Shown: in pieces, positions 34,386 through 43,256 of the stretch
How positions within the stretch are numbered: position 1 is the first letter of the stretch
How the letters are laid out: each line of letters opens with the position of its first letter
Assembly (NCBI GenBank): GCA_964391675.1
Contig: CAYMMX010000006.1
Span: 1-64,000 of the forward strand
Direction: 5' to 3'
DNA from: CAYMMX01 sp964391675
GTDB taxonomy: Bacteria; Cyanobacteriota; Vampirovibrionia; Gastranaerophilales; Gastranaerophilaceae
Length of the DNA stretch: 64,000 nucleotides
The notes under the pieces: model-generated
The model's database searches: none
What the model was told of the DNA's origin: nothing
The model's input: only the letters and a program-made list of their open reading frames with translations
Program-made: the position numbers and the translations under genes

Positions 34386-36112
34386 TTTTCACCTTCAAGA
34401 AATTCAATTAAGTCCGTTACCTGATTTAATACTACCACAGCATTTTTTGATTTCAATAATCCTCTTAAATCTTCTGATTTGTCTTGAGGTGGTAAAACAC
34501 CTATACCCGTGACATTTCCCTTTAAAGCGCAAACCATATCATCAACCGTATCACCTAAATAGTATATTCTATCAGTTATAATTTTACTTTTAATTATTTC
34601 GATTCCTCTACAATCAGGTTTCTGATGATTAATTGTAACATCTTCCATTGTTACAACAGGAGAAAAATATTTTGTAAGCCCATGCTTATCAAGAGTAAAA
34701 TAAGCTTCTTTTTTTAATCTTCCCGTAAAAATAGCAAGATTAAACTCACTGGATAAAACATCAAGAAAATCCTTATTAATTAATATATCCTCGCTATCTG
34801 CAAGTTTTTCATAATATGACTGAAAAACATTTATGATATTATCATATTCAATAACAAAGCCGTATTTTTTTAGTAAATACTGAGTTAAATCCCAATCATT
34901 ATTTAGACCACCGAGTTTTTTTGCATCAGAAATTTCTTCGGGAGAAACTTTTTTATTTGTAAAATATTCAAAAGTATTTTGCACTGCAACTCTGTATGAT
35001 TTAGAAGCATCTACAAGAACTCCATCCATATCAAAAGCAATCGTGGGTTTTATTTTTAAAGCTTCAATAATTTTCTGTACATTTTTAATCTTTGGAATAG
35101 CAATCCTGAAACAATTTTCTAACATTGGAGTTTGCTTAAAGTATTTAACTTTAATTTTATTTTTAAGTAATTTATGATAAATAAAATCAGCTTTTTCTCC
35201 AAAATCAACGCATAAAAAATTAGTTTTAGATGGATAAACCTTTGCGCCCAAATCTTTTAAAATACTAGTCAATAATTCTTTTGATTCTTCCATTTCGGAT
35301 TTAACATTATTAAAATAATCTAAATCATCCAACGCTGCGATTCCTGCCTTTAGAGTTAAAGTAGAAACATTATATGGGCTTAAATACTTTCTTAACCACT
35401 GAATATTATTAACAGAAGAAATTATGTAGCCTAATCTAAGCCCCGCAAGAGCAAAATCTTTTGAAAAAGACCTGACAATAAAAATATTATCCCTATCTTT
35501 AATTAATTCTAAATTTGTTATTCCTGAATAATTTGCATATGTTTCGTCAATTAAAATTCCTTTTCCGTAAGCTTTATCAATAATTTTTTCGATATTTACA
35601 GAATCAATTACTTCACCCGTAGGAGAATTAGGAGTTGTCAAATGAATAAAATCAGTGTTTGAAATATTATTTAGAAAATTTTCAAAAGGGAATTTCCATT
35701 TTTCATTATATTGAATTTCCTTATAATTTAAGCCATTTATTTTTGAATAAATTTTAGGCATTACAAATGAAGGACAAACAGTTAATACGGTTTGCCCGTA
35801 TTCCATAAATGTACCTAAAATTGCACTAATTGCTTCATCTGCGCCTGCAGTTAATATTATGTTATCAATATTAACTTTATGAAATTCAGCAAGTTTTTTT
35901 AATAATTCTCCAAAGTAAGGATAGTATTGAATATCTCTAGCTTCAATGTTTCTTAGCATGTTTAAGACTTTTGGTGAAGGTCCAAAATCACTTTCATTAC
36001 TGTCTAATTTTAAATAATCCTGTTCGTCAAAAAGCGAAACATGATATGCTTGTAAGTTTTGAATTGTTTTCTTAGGCTTCATATCTATATTATATAATAA
36101 AAATTTAGTCAT
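34370..36112 (-). CDS. hisC: Histidinol-phosphate aminotransferase fused to HAD phosphatase
   Basis: This is a 580-residue fusion. Residues about 12-355 are a fold-type I aminotransferase of the HisC family (YLKLDSNESDFGPSP, TTPNSPTGEV, and SFSKDFALAGLRLGY with the PLP lysine). Residues about 360-575 are a HAD phosphatase: AFDMDGVLVDASK (motif I, DxD), IFTGRLKKEAY (motif II) and YLGDTVDDMVCALKGN (motif IV). Because hisB follows and lacks its own phosphatase, the HAD part is a good candidate for the histidinol-phosphatase step (inference). The start may instead be the ATG at 36082 (MKPKKTIQ). Confidence 0.9.
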   Translation of the reverse strand: MTKFLLYNIDMKPKKTIQNLQAYHVSLFDEQDYLKLDSNESDFGPSPKVLNMLRNIEARDIQYYPYFGELLKKLAEFHKVNIDNIILTAGADEAISAILGTFMEYGQTVLTVCPSFVMPKIYSKINGLNYKEIQYNEKWKFPFENFLNNISNTDFIHLTTPNSPTGEVIDSVNIEKIIDKAYGKGILIDETYANYSGITNLELIKDRDNIFIVRSFSKDFALAGLRLGYIISSVNNIQWLRKYLSPYNVSTLTLKAGIAALDDLDYFNNVKSEMEESKELLTSILKDLGAKVYPSKTNFLCVDFGEKADFIYHKLLKNKIKVKYFKQTPMLENCFRIAIPKIKNVQKIIEALKIKPTIAFDMDGVLVDASKSYRVAVQNTFEYFTNKKVSPEEISDAKKLGGLNNDWDLTQYLLKKYGFVIEYDNIINVFQSYYEKLADSEDILINKDFLDVLSSEFNLAIFTGRLKKEAYFTLDKHGLTKYFSPVVTMEDVTINHQKPDCRGIEIIKSKIITDRIYYLGDTVDDMVCALKGNVTGIGVLPPQDKSEDLRGLLKSKNAVVVLNQVTDLIEFLEGEKCGQV

Positions 36113-36160
36113 TTATATAAATTTTGCCTTTAGATACAATATAATGATATAATTTTTTTT

Positions 36161-37528
36161 ATGAAAAAAATATATTTACTAATTTTTGTATTCATTTTTT
36201 GTATGAGTAATGTAAAAGCATTTGAAATTGTTTACCCTAAAACAAATCCTGTTAAAATAGATGCTCCATCGACTTTTTTTATAGGTTATGTATCTTCTGG
36301 TGAAAATTTAAAAATTAATAATACGATAATTGATATAGCTAAAAATGGAGCATTTGCATATGTAGTACCGCTTAATTACGGGATAAACAAATTTGATTTA
36401 ACTTCAGAAATAAAAACAATTAATTATAAAATAGAACGAGGACAAGACTCTAAGTCAAACAATAATGATACTATATTAGTAGAATATCCTGCTGTTAGCT
36501 TTTATGTAAAAAACGATAATACACCCCTTAGATTAACACCTGTTAATAAAGGTATTAATAGATTATCTCATTTATGTGCCTGTACAAATGTGACAATAAA
36601 CGGAGAAAAAGGAGCTTTTTACAGGGTTTATCTTAACTCTAAGTTAAACGGATGGATTGCAAAAACAGATGTAGAACAAACTAAAGATTCTTTTAAAAAA
36701 GCTATTTTAAAAGAATTAAAAATGGAAGAAGAAAAAAATTATTATAAATATGAACTTATATTAGATAAAAAAATTCCATATATTTTGCAAGAAGAAAATG
36801 GTTTAACCTGCTATTTTTTTAACATAGAAGGAACAGAAGACAATACCTATATACTTAAAATTCCGATAGATAAACTTTTCGGCTATGAGGCTTGCTATAA
36901 GAAAAATAATTTAATTATCAAAGTTAGAAAAACTCCCTGTTTAAACAAACAAAAACTTTTGAATAATATAACTATAGCTGTAGATGCAGGCCATGGCGGA
37001 TGTGAAAACGGTGCAATCGGAGGTTTTGGAGATAAAGAAAAAGACATCAATCTTGCAATTGCAAAAAAATTAAAGCAAGAATTGGAATCACGTGGAGCAA
37101 AAGTTATTATGACAAGAGAAGATGATATACAGATTCCGCTTAACACAAGAGTTAAAATCGCACACGAAAAAGAAGCGTTAATTCTTATTAGTATACATTC
37201 AAATGCTCTTCCTGACGGGAAAGATCCTAATAAATACAGAGGAACAAGTATTTATTACTATCATAATCAGGCAAAATCTCTTGCTGAAAATATATTAACA
37301 GAAATGACAACACAGCTTAAAACTCAAAATGACAAAGTTCGTCAGGGAAGTCTAGCTTTGGTAAGATCAACTTTTAACTTAAGCGTGCTTATTGAGGTTG
37401 CTTATATAATAAACCCTGATGACTATGCTCTTTTACTTGATAATAATTTTCAAACCAATTGTGCAAAAGCTATTTCTGATGGGATTGAAAAATATTTATC
37501 CCATGATACTATAAATCTAGAAAGATGA
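36161..37528 (+). CDS. Exported N-acetylmuramoyl-L-alanine amidase (Amidase_3)
   Basis: The 455-residue protein starts with a signal peptide (about 1-20). An N-terminal region of about 240 residues includes an SH3-like segment near 110-170 (LRLTPVN...GWIAKTDVE). The zinc amidase domain is C-terminal: TIAVDAGHGG (Zn-His), a catalytic/Zn Glu in DKEKDINLAIA, LISIHSNA (Zn-His) and the terminal SVLIEVAYIINPDDY. It cleaves the bond between MurNAc and the stem peptide during envelope remodelling or cell separation. It is co-oriented with the GT8-like gene 9 nt downstream. Confidence 0.9.
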   Translation: MKKIYLLIFVFIFCMSNVKAFEIVYPKTNPVKIDAPSTFFIGYVSSGENLKINNTIIDIAKNGAFAYVVPLNYGINKFDLTSEIKTINYKIERGQDSKSNNNDTILVEYPAVSFYVKNDNTPLRLTPVNKGINRLSHLCACTNVTINGEKGAFYRVYLNSKLNGWIAKTDVEQTKDSFKKAILKELKMEEEKNYYKYELILDKKIPYILQEENGLTCYFFNIEGTEDNTYILKIPIDKLFGYEACYKKNNLIIKVRKTPCLNKQKLLNNITIAVDAGHGGCENGAIGGFGDKEKDINLAIAKKLKQELESRGAKVIMTREDDIQIPLNTRVKIAHEKEALILISIHSNALPDGKDPNKYRGTSIYYYHNQAKSLAENILTEMTTQLKTQNDKVRQGSLALVRSTFNLSVLIEVAYIINPDDYALLLDNNFQTNCAKAISDGIEKYLSHDTINLER

Positions 37529-37537
37529 GAAAGAAAT

Positions 37538-38503
37538 ATGCCAAAAAGACATTGTGCTATAGTTATTGGCACCACCAGTAATTTAACATTTGCCCTTGCA
37601 AATGTTATGATGGGGATAAAAAAACATTCTCCTGATTTTGATTGTGATTTTATAGTTTACCACAAAGATATAACCGAAAAAGATAAAGAAATAATAAATA
37701 ATAAAATAACTCCTACGACTTTTATAGAATATGATTTTTTACTTAAGTCAAAAAATAATCAATTTTTTATTGATCGTTTTACTAACCTGGCTTTTTCCAG
37801 ATACGAATGCTTTAATTTATTAAAAGAATATAAAAATGTTATATGGATTGATGTCGACACACTAATAATAAATGATATAAGTCAAATAATAGAATATGCA
37901 AAAGAAACGGGCTTTTCAATTCTTCAGGGGGGCTCCGTTGGATCCAACTTCAATACTCCTATTAATGGCTACAATATGAACAATATCGGTTGTAATTCTG
38001 GAGTTTTAGTCATTAATGAAAAATTACCCGAACAAGAAAAATTATCACAATGGTGTTATAACAAAACAGAAGAATTAAAAGAAAAAGTAATAAGCCCTGA
38101 TCAAGGAATCATATGTCTTATGATTGAAGAGTTTAATCTGGAAATTAAACCATTACCAATCTTATACAATTGCTATCCTATTTATAATTTTGCAAATGAA
38201 GCATTTATATTACACACATGGGGACCAGAAAAATTCTGGAATTTTTATGATAATGCTCAATGGGATTCAGATTATAAAAGATGGATTGAATTTGGAGGAA
38301 CTCCAGCCAATATAAGAAAGTTAACTGTCCTTCAAAAATTTATTTATCAAAAAGTTAAAATAAGACAACACGAAATAAAATCATATAATTTGTTTTTAAC
38401 TTACATGTTAAACAATTATAATATTAGTGAAGTCAGAGAAGCAACAACAAAAGTTAAAGAATTAATAGAAAAGGGAATTATTCAAGCCGATAGTGTCGGT
38501 TAA
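37538..38503 (+). CDS. GT8-like glycosyltransferase
   Basis: The 321-residue protein begins CAIVIGTTSNLTFALANVMMGIKKHSPDFDCDFIVYH, a GT-A start. It contains the metal-binding DxD motif in VIWIDVDTLIINDI, then GCNSGVLVINEKL, SPDQGIICLMIEEF and LHTWGPEKFWNF. This order matches the GT8/glycogenin-like family, which transfers sugars from NDP-sugar. The acceptor is unknown and could be a cell-surface glycan. It converges with the UDG gene, with a 4-nt overlap. Confidence 0.8.
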   Translation: MPKRHCAIVIGTTSNLTFALANVMMGIKKHSPDFDCDFIVYHKDITEKDKEIINNKITPTTFIEYDFLLKSKNNQFFIDRFTNLAFSRYECFNLLKEYKNVIWIDVDTLIINDISQIIEYAKETGFSILQGGSVGSNFNTPINGYNMNNIGCNSGVLVINEKLPEQEKLSQWCYNKTEELKEKVISPDQGIICLMIEEFNLEIKPLPILYNCYPIYNFANEAFILHTWGPEKFWNFYDNAQWDSDYKRWIEFGGTPANIRKLTVLQKFIYQKVKIRQHEIKSYNLFLTYMLNNYNISEVREATTKVKELIEKGIIQADSVG

Positions 38504-39087
38504 ATACTTAAGCTATTTCTTGCTTTTTTTAAATCTTCATGCATAAACCAACGTGGCGAATTCTCTTGTATTGAGTGGTTTCTTAGCAAATAGGAAGGAT
38601 GAAATATTGGCATAGCCAAATACTTTTTTTGATTAATTTCGATTTTAAATGAACGTCCTCTTATTTTTGAAATTGGCTCTTTTGTTTTAATAAAAGATTT
38701 CATAGCAGTTGCTCCGCAAAGCAGTATAATTTCAGGGTTGATAACATCAATTTGAGAAATTAAAAAATGCTTACATGCCGCCTTTTCTTTATCTGTTGGA
38801 ATTCTGTTTTTAGGTGGCCTGCATTTAACAGTATTTATAATATATAAATCATTTTCTCTTGATATTTCTGCATTAGTTAAAAACTCATTTAATAATTTTC
38901 CTGCCCGTCCTACAAAGGGGGTTCCTTGTAAATCTTCATTTTCTCCGGGTGCTTCGCCTATTAATATAATCTTTGCCGTTTTAGGGTTTCCATCTGCAAA
39001 AACAATATTATTACGTGTTAAGTGTAAGTCACAAGCGTTACATTTACTACATTTTAATTTTAATTCTTTTAACAATTTTTCTTTCAT
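38500..39087 (-). CDS. Uracil-DNA glycosylase, family 4 (Fe-S)
   Basis: This enzyme removes uracil from DNA after cytosine deamination. The 195 residues carry the iron-sulfur cysteines in CSKCNACDLHLTR, the active-site motif LIGEAPGENEDLQGTPFVGRAGKLL and the second motif FHPSYLLRN. A central NTVKCRPPKNRIPT also binds the cluster region. This is the short family-4/5 type common in bacteria and archaea. It is single on the minus strand. Confidence 0.93.
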   Translation of the reverse strand: MKEKLLKELKLKCSKCNACDLHLTRNNIVFADGNPKTAKIILIGEAPGENEDLQGTPFVGRAGKLLNEFLTNAEISRENDLYIINTVKCRPPKNRIPTDKEKAACKHFLISQIDVINPEIILLCGATAMKSFIKTKEPISKIRGRSFKIEINQKKYLAMPIFHPSYLLRNHSIQENSPRWFMHEDLKKARNSLSI

Positions 39088-39097
39088 TTTATTAAAG

Positions 39098-39126
39098 AAG
39101 GTGCATCAAAGATGCACCAACCTTCC
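39098..39126 (-). terminator. Hairpin between glucan phosphorylase-like and UDG genes
   Basis: GGTGCATC and GATGCACC pair perfectly around AAA. On the minus strand only TTCTTT follows, so termination may be partial. It lies 18 nt after the stop at 39144. Confidence 0.55.
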
Positions 39127-39143
39127 ATATTTCTATTATATTT

Positions 39144-40835
39144 TTATTTTATATTAGAGAATGTCCACGCATCAAAACTTGGTTTTTCAGTAATTTTCAT
39201 TTCCTGCTTTTCACCACCTGATGAATCATCATTATGAGCTATTGGATTATATAATCTGTTAAAGTATTCTATAACCATTCTATCCGAGTTAAAATAAGCC
39301 TCAGAAGTTCTCATCGCTTGTCTGACTAATCTTGCCCATTCCTCCTTATTTTCATAATATGTAGGAATAATTTCATCTTCAATTTTACTCATTACACATT
39401 CATGATCTTTCCAGTGACGTTCTTCCCATGGCATTTCGTCATCAAGGCCCTCGTACTCAATAGTATAACCGTTAATACCATCGAATGTACCTTCAACAGT
39501 CCATCCATCAAATATTGATAGGTGGAGAGCCCCATTCATATTTGCAGACATGCCTGAAGTTCCTGAAGCCTCAAAAGGTCTTAAAGGAGTATTCAACCAT
39601 ATATCTGAACCCTTCTTTAATCTTGCACTTAAAGCAAGCTCATATCCCGGAAGTACAACTACATTTTTCAATGTATGTGAACGATGAAGTATTTTATTAA
39701 ACATTTCACGCCCCATAACATCATCAGGATGGAATTTTCCTGCAAAAATTATTTGAATTTTATTAGATTCTAACAATTTATTTAATCTGTCTTTATCCAT
39801 TAAGATAAGCCAAGCACGCTTATAATCAGCAAATCTTCTTGCCCATGTTATTGTCAAAACATCAGGATCAAATCTCTTACCTGCATGATCAGCTATATAC
39901 TTAAATAATTCTACTTTCATCTGACGTTTCGCAGCAAGAATATCTTCAGGAGTTTTTGCAGAACCTATTCTTGAATCTTGCCAATAATGAAGATTTACAG
40001 CATTTGTTATTGCTCTAATAGGACATCTTCCATCAACCCATTCCCACATTTTATTAGCAACTAAACCATGAAGCTGCGAAACAGCGTTTGCTATTCTGCT
40101 CATTCTCAAAGCTGCAACTGTTAATGAAAAATTTTCACCTCCGAGAGCAACGGCTTTTTCTCTGGGACATCCTGCAAAAAAGCCTCCCTGAATCAAAGTA
40201 TCAACCCAATGAACTTCATTTCCGGCAGCTACAGGAGTATGTGTTGTAAAGACTGTTTTCTTTTTAACTTGTTCTAAATCGCCATTGTATTGCCTTAGTA
40301 ATTCAAATGCAGCAGGAAGTGCATGACCTTCATTCATATGTATAACATCAAATTTATAGCCTATTTGCTGTAAAATTTTAATCCCGGCAATTCCTAAAAT
40401 TGTCTCTTGAGCAATTCTTATTTTTTCATCACCGTCATAAAGCTTATAAGAAATACTTCTTGCCCACTCACTATTACCTTCAATATCTGTAGTTAATAAA
40501 TAAACCGGGCATGCTCCAAATAATTCCTGTTCTACTCTATAAGCCTTAACTTTAACTTTTTCGCCAAAAGATTCAACTTCTGTATAAATATCTAAATCTG
40601 TTAAAAAATCATAATATTTTCTAATATAAGCAACTTCAACATTACCTGTATGATCGATACGTTGATCATAATAACCGTATGACCATAACATAGTAATACC
40701 GACTATAGGTAATTGAAGATATCCTGCAGATTGCATGTGAGAACCTGCTAAAAAACCAAGTCCTCCGGAATATGTGCTTAGTGATTGATCTAATGCAATT
40801 TCCATTGAGAAATATGCTACATTTGGTAATGCCAT
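39144..40835 (-). CDS. glgP: Alpha-glucan phosphorylase-like GT35 enzyme
   Basis: I place the start at 40835 (563 residues, MALPNVAYFSMEIALDQ) because AAAAGGA lies 6-12 nt upstream. The frame can extend to 40937. The sequence matches the short alpha-glucan phosphorylase branch: YSGGLGFLAGSH, HMNEGHALPAAFELL, TTHTPVAAGNE, WARRFADYKRAWLI and PLRPFEASGTSGM. In glycogen phosphorylases a lysine just after this last block holds PLP. Here the codon at 39548-39546 is TCT, giving Ser430 (GTSGMSANMNGA). The enzyme may therefore use a different mechanism or act as a synthase-like glycosyltransferase. The true activity is uncertain. Confidence 0.85.
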   Translation of the reverse strand: MALPNVAYFSMEIALDQSLSTYSGGLGFLAGSHMQSAGYLQLPIVGITMLWSYGYYDQRIDHTGNVEVAYIRKYYDFLTDLDIYTEVESFGEKVKVKAYRVEQELFGACPVYLLTTDIEGNSEWARSISYKLYDGDEKIRIAQETILGIAGIKILQQIGYKFDVIHMNEGHALPAAFELLRQYNGDLEQVKKKTVFTTHTPVAAGNEVHWVDTLIQGGFFAGCPREKAVALGGENFSLTVAALRMSRIANAVSQLHGLVANKMWEWVDGRCPIRAITNAVNLHYWQDSRIGSAKTPEDILAAKRQMKVELFKYIADHAGKRFDPDVLTITWARRFADYKRAWLILMDKDRLNKLLESNKIQIIFAGKFHPDDVMGREMFNKILHRSHTLKNVVVLPGYELALSARLKKGSDIWLNTPLRPFEASGTSGMSANMNGALHLSIFDGWTVEGTFDGINGYTIEYEGLDDEMPWEERHWKDHECVMSKIEDEIIPTYYENKEEWARLVRQAMRTSEAYFNSDRMVIEYFNRLYNPIAHNDDSSGGEKQEMKITEKPSFDAWTFSNIK

Positions 40836-41017
40836 AAATTTATCCTTTTTCTGTCTAATTCTAATTTTAAATAATTGAACAATACTAAATACTGTTATAA
40901 CAATAATATAGCATAATTTCAAGATATATGTGTTCATATATTTGAATTATCTTAAAATAGGCTAAAACTATTACTAAACAGCAAACATGATAATATTAAG
41001 TTTTGTTAAGTTTAACA

Positions 41018-42025
41018 TTAATCATCTATTATTACTTGAAGTATATCTTCCGGATTAATGTCAAGGCAACAAAGTTCATCGCATGTTGTTTGTCTTTTAT
41101 CCCATAGGCAAGGTTTTAAAGGGCACTTATCATTTGCTAATATAGAAGTAACATTTTCACAATCAGGAATTAATTTTTTATAGTCTGTAGGCCCAAATAT
41201 AACATATGTTTTAGTCTTTAAGGAAACAGCAATATGCAATGGTGCTGAGTCTGAACATAAAAATTTTTCCGAAGCACTGATAATTTTTGCTAAATCTTTT
41301 AAATTCTTCGTTTCTCCGTAATAATCTATAAACTTAGGGTTATTACTATTATTAAGATTTTTCTTTATTGATTCAATACATTCTTTATCATCAGGTCCGC
41401 CAGCCAAAATAACCCTTTTGCCATTTTCTATCAATAAATCAATAACCTTAGCCCATTTTTCCGCAGAAATTGTTTTTACAATTCCCATGTTAATGCTCAT
41501 TTTACTTACACCCGGATGAATCAATACAGTATTTTTTTCTTTAGCTATAGAATCAATTTTAATTTCAGGCAAATATGTTTTTATATCCGTTAACGGTGTA
41601 ACTAAGTCATGATACATATTACACGCATATTGCATTTTATTTAGCTTAACGGCTTTTGTAAGCAGAATCTTGCTTAATTTACCGGTATCATAACCATAAC
41701 ACTTCTTAATTCCGGTTAAAAAAAGGATAATGCTCATAAATTTATTTCCGCCGGCAGTTATAGCCAAATCGAAATTACCTTTACGAGCTAAAAAAATAAG
41801 TTTTAAAAGTTCAAAATATTTGCTTTTTGATTTAATATCAACTAAAAACATCTCGTCAATAACATCAGTTAAATCCTTAATTCCTTTGCTTCTTGGTTCT
41901 AAAGCAAGTGTTATTTTAGAATTAGGAAACTCTTTCTTTAAAGAAATTAATGCAGGCAGGAAAAGAATTTCATCTCCGATTCCTCCAAAATTTATTACAA
42001 GAATTTTTTTTACAGTCTTTGGCAT
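41018..42025 (-). CDS. Glycosyltransferase family 9 (heptosyltransferase-like)
   Basis: The 335-residue protein has the GT-B pattern of heptosyltransferases. It begins ILVINFGGIGDEILFLPALISLKKEFPNSKITL, and the C-terminal half has VLIHPGVS, VILAGGPDDKECIESI and FLCSDSAPLHIAVSLKTKTYVIFGPTD. GT9 enzymes build the LPS inner core or related surface glycans, in line with an outer membrane. A Cys-rich tail (CPLKPC...CDELCCLDI) is common in this family. No other LPS core gene lies nearby. Confidence 0.88.
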   Translation of the reverse strand: MPKTVKKILVINFGGIGDEILFLPALISLKKEFPNSKITLALEPRSKGIKDLTDVIDEMFLVDIKSKSKYFELLKLIFLARKGNFDLAITAGGNKFMSIILFLTGIKKCYGYDTGKLSKILLTKAVKLNKMQYACNMYHDLVTPLTDIKTYLPEIKIDSIAKEKNTVLIHPGVSKMSINMGIVKTISAEKWAKVIDLLIENGKRVILAGGPDDKECIESIKKNLNNSNNPKFIDYYGETKNLKDLAKIISASEKFLCSDSAPLHIAVSLKTKTYVIFGPTDYKKLIPDCENVTSILANDKCPLKPCLWDKRQTTCDELCCLDINPEDILQVIIDD

Positions 42026-42078
42026 TTTATTATTATAATTTAAAAATATATAACATAAAGTTATATAATAATATTTAC

Positions 42079-43062
42079 TTACTGTTCTGAAAGTTTTCTG
42101 AGTAAAGGATTAAACTGGCAGTTAGGACTTTTAAATATATCATTGGATATTACATTAAGAAATTTATCATGATCAGGATGGTTTTGTTCAAAAATTGCCA
42201 TATCATCATACTTCATGCTAAATTGAGAACCCCAATCACGAAACTCCCAAAAAGAAGCCTTAGCCCCTAAGTTTTCAGCAATTTTAACAAATCCCGGCAT
42301 TTCTTTATAATTTAAACTATGAACAACAAAAGACAACTGTAAATTTTTTAAAAATCCTTCTTTTTTAATAGATGATAACCATTTTACATTTTCCATAACA
42401 GTTTTAAAATCACCATTTCTGGTTATTGTCTTATATGTGTTTTCATTAATTGCATGAATTGAAACCTCAACGTTTAATAATTTTTCTAATATACCTAAGT
42501 CTTTGCAATTTTGCATATTACATAACAGACCATTTGTGTGAAGATTAAATTTTATATCTGGATAAGTTTGACAAATAACTTTAATCAACTTTCTATAATG
42601 CTTACTTACAAAAGTTTCACCGCTTCCACAGAAACAAACTTCTTCAGCATTTTTCAACATTGGAATAAATATCGTTTCAATATTGCTGTCTAAAAAATCT
42701 GTATATTCTTTATCACTTAAGATAATATCATCTCTACAGGTAATACATTTGTAATTACATGCTCTATCATTCGAAAATTTGATGTATTTAGGATAATCCG
42801 CTATTTCTTTAAACTCAGAACTGTTTAAGTCACCATTATAGCCACAAATATTTCTGTTACAATACTTGTAACTATTATCTAAAATACTCCTACGAAAATC
42901 CCTGGCTTTATCAGAATTCCAAACATCCTCAAATGATTGTTCATAAAAGTTGCCAAAGGTATAATCGTTACACCAGGAAGGACAACATGGATTAATGTTT
43001 CCGTTTATAGAAACTTCCATGAAAAGAAAAGGATTAGGACAAACTGTCATAAACATCCTCAA
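42079..43062 (-). CDS. Radical SAM protein with N-terminal SPASM-like cluster
   Basis: The 327 residues contain a radical-SAM CxxxCxxC motif in ACNYKCITCRDD (about 105-116), preceded by a SPASM/twitch-like cysteine region. That region is EVSINGNINPCCPSWCN, with NFYEQSFEDVWNSDKARDFRRSI and CNRNICGYNG. An auxiliary-cluster domain before the core is the reverse of the usual order. Downstream, FCGSGETFVSKHY, FNLHTNGLL and VSIHAINENTYKTI fit the TIM barrel. Relatives modify peptides or sugars. The substrate is unknown, and the GT9 neighbour may hint at glycan work. Confidence 0.82.
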   Translation of the reverse strand: MRMFMTVCPNPFLFMEVSINGNINPCCPSWCNDYTFGNFYEQSFEDVWNSDKARDFRRSILDNSYKYCNRNICGYNGDLNSSEFKEIADYPKYIKFSNDRACNYKCITCRDDIILSDKEYTDFLDSNIETIFIPMLKNAEEVCFCGSGETFVSKHYRKLIKVICQTYPDIKFNLHTNGLLCNMQNCKDLGILEKLLNVEVSIHAINENTYKTITRNGDFKTVMENVKWLSSIKKEGFLKNLQLSFVVHSLNYKEMPGFVKIAENLGAKASFWEFRDWGSQFSMKYDDMAIFEQNHPDHDKFLNVISNDIFKSPNCQFNPLLRKLSEQ

Positions 43063-43256
43063 TTAATTACTTACAACTAAAATTTTAGCATTATCCTAAA
43101 AGATTTGCAAACAAAAAGTGCATTATGACAAACTTTAACCTTCCTATAAAAGGCACTTGAAACAATTCAAGATAATTTTATCATACATGCACTTTACACT
43201 TACATTTTAATAAATTTTTAAATAAAAAACATCCCCATTAAGGCTAATAAAATAAA

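Noticed and set aside
40836..40937. Hydrophobic N-terminal extension of the glucan phosphorylase-like protein
   Set aside because: The family begins at MALPNVAYFSME, which has an AAAAGGA site. The extension would be a false membrane segment.
43117..43194. Inverted repeat AAGTGCAT...ATGCACTT between the radical SAM and restriction-modification genes
   Set aside because: The 8-bp arms are about 60 nt apart with no T-run, no operator logic and no mobile-element ends. This is insufficient to call a feature.
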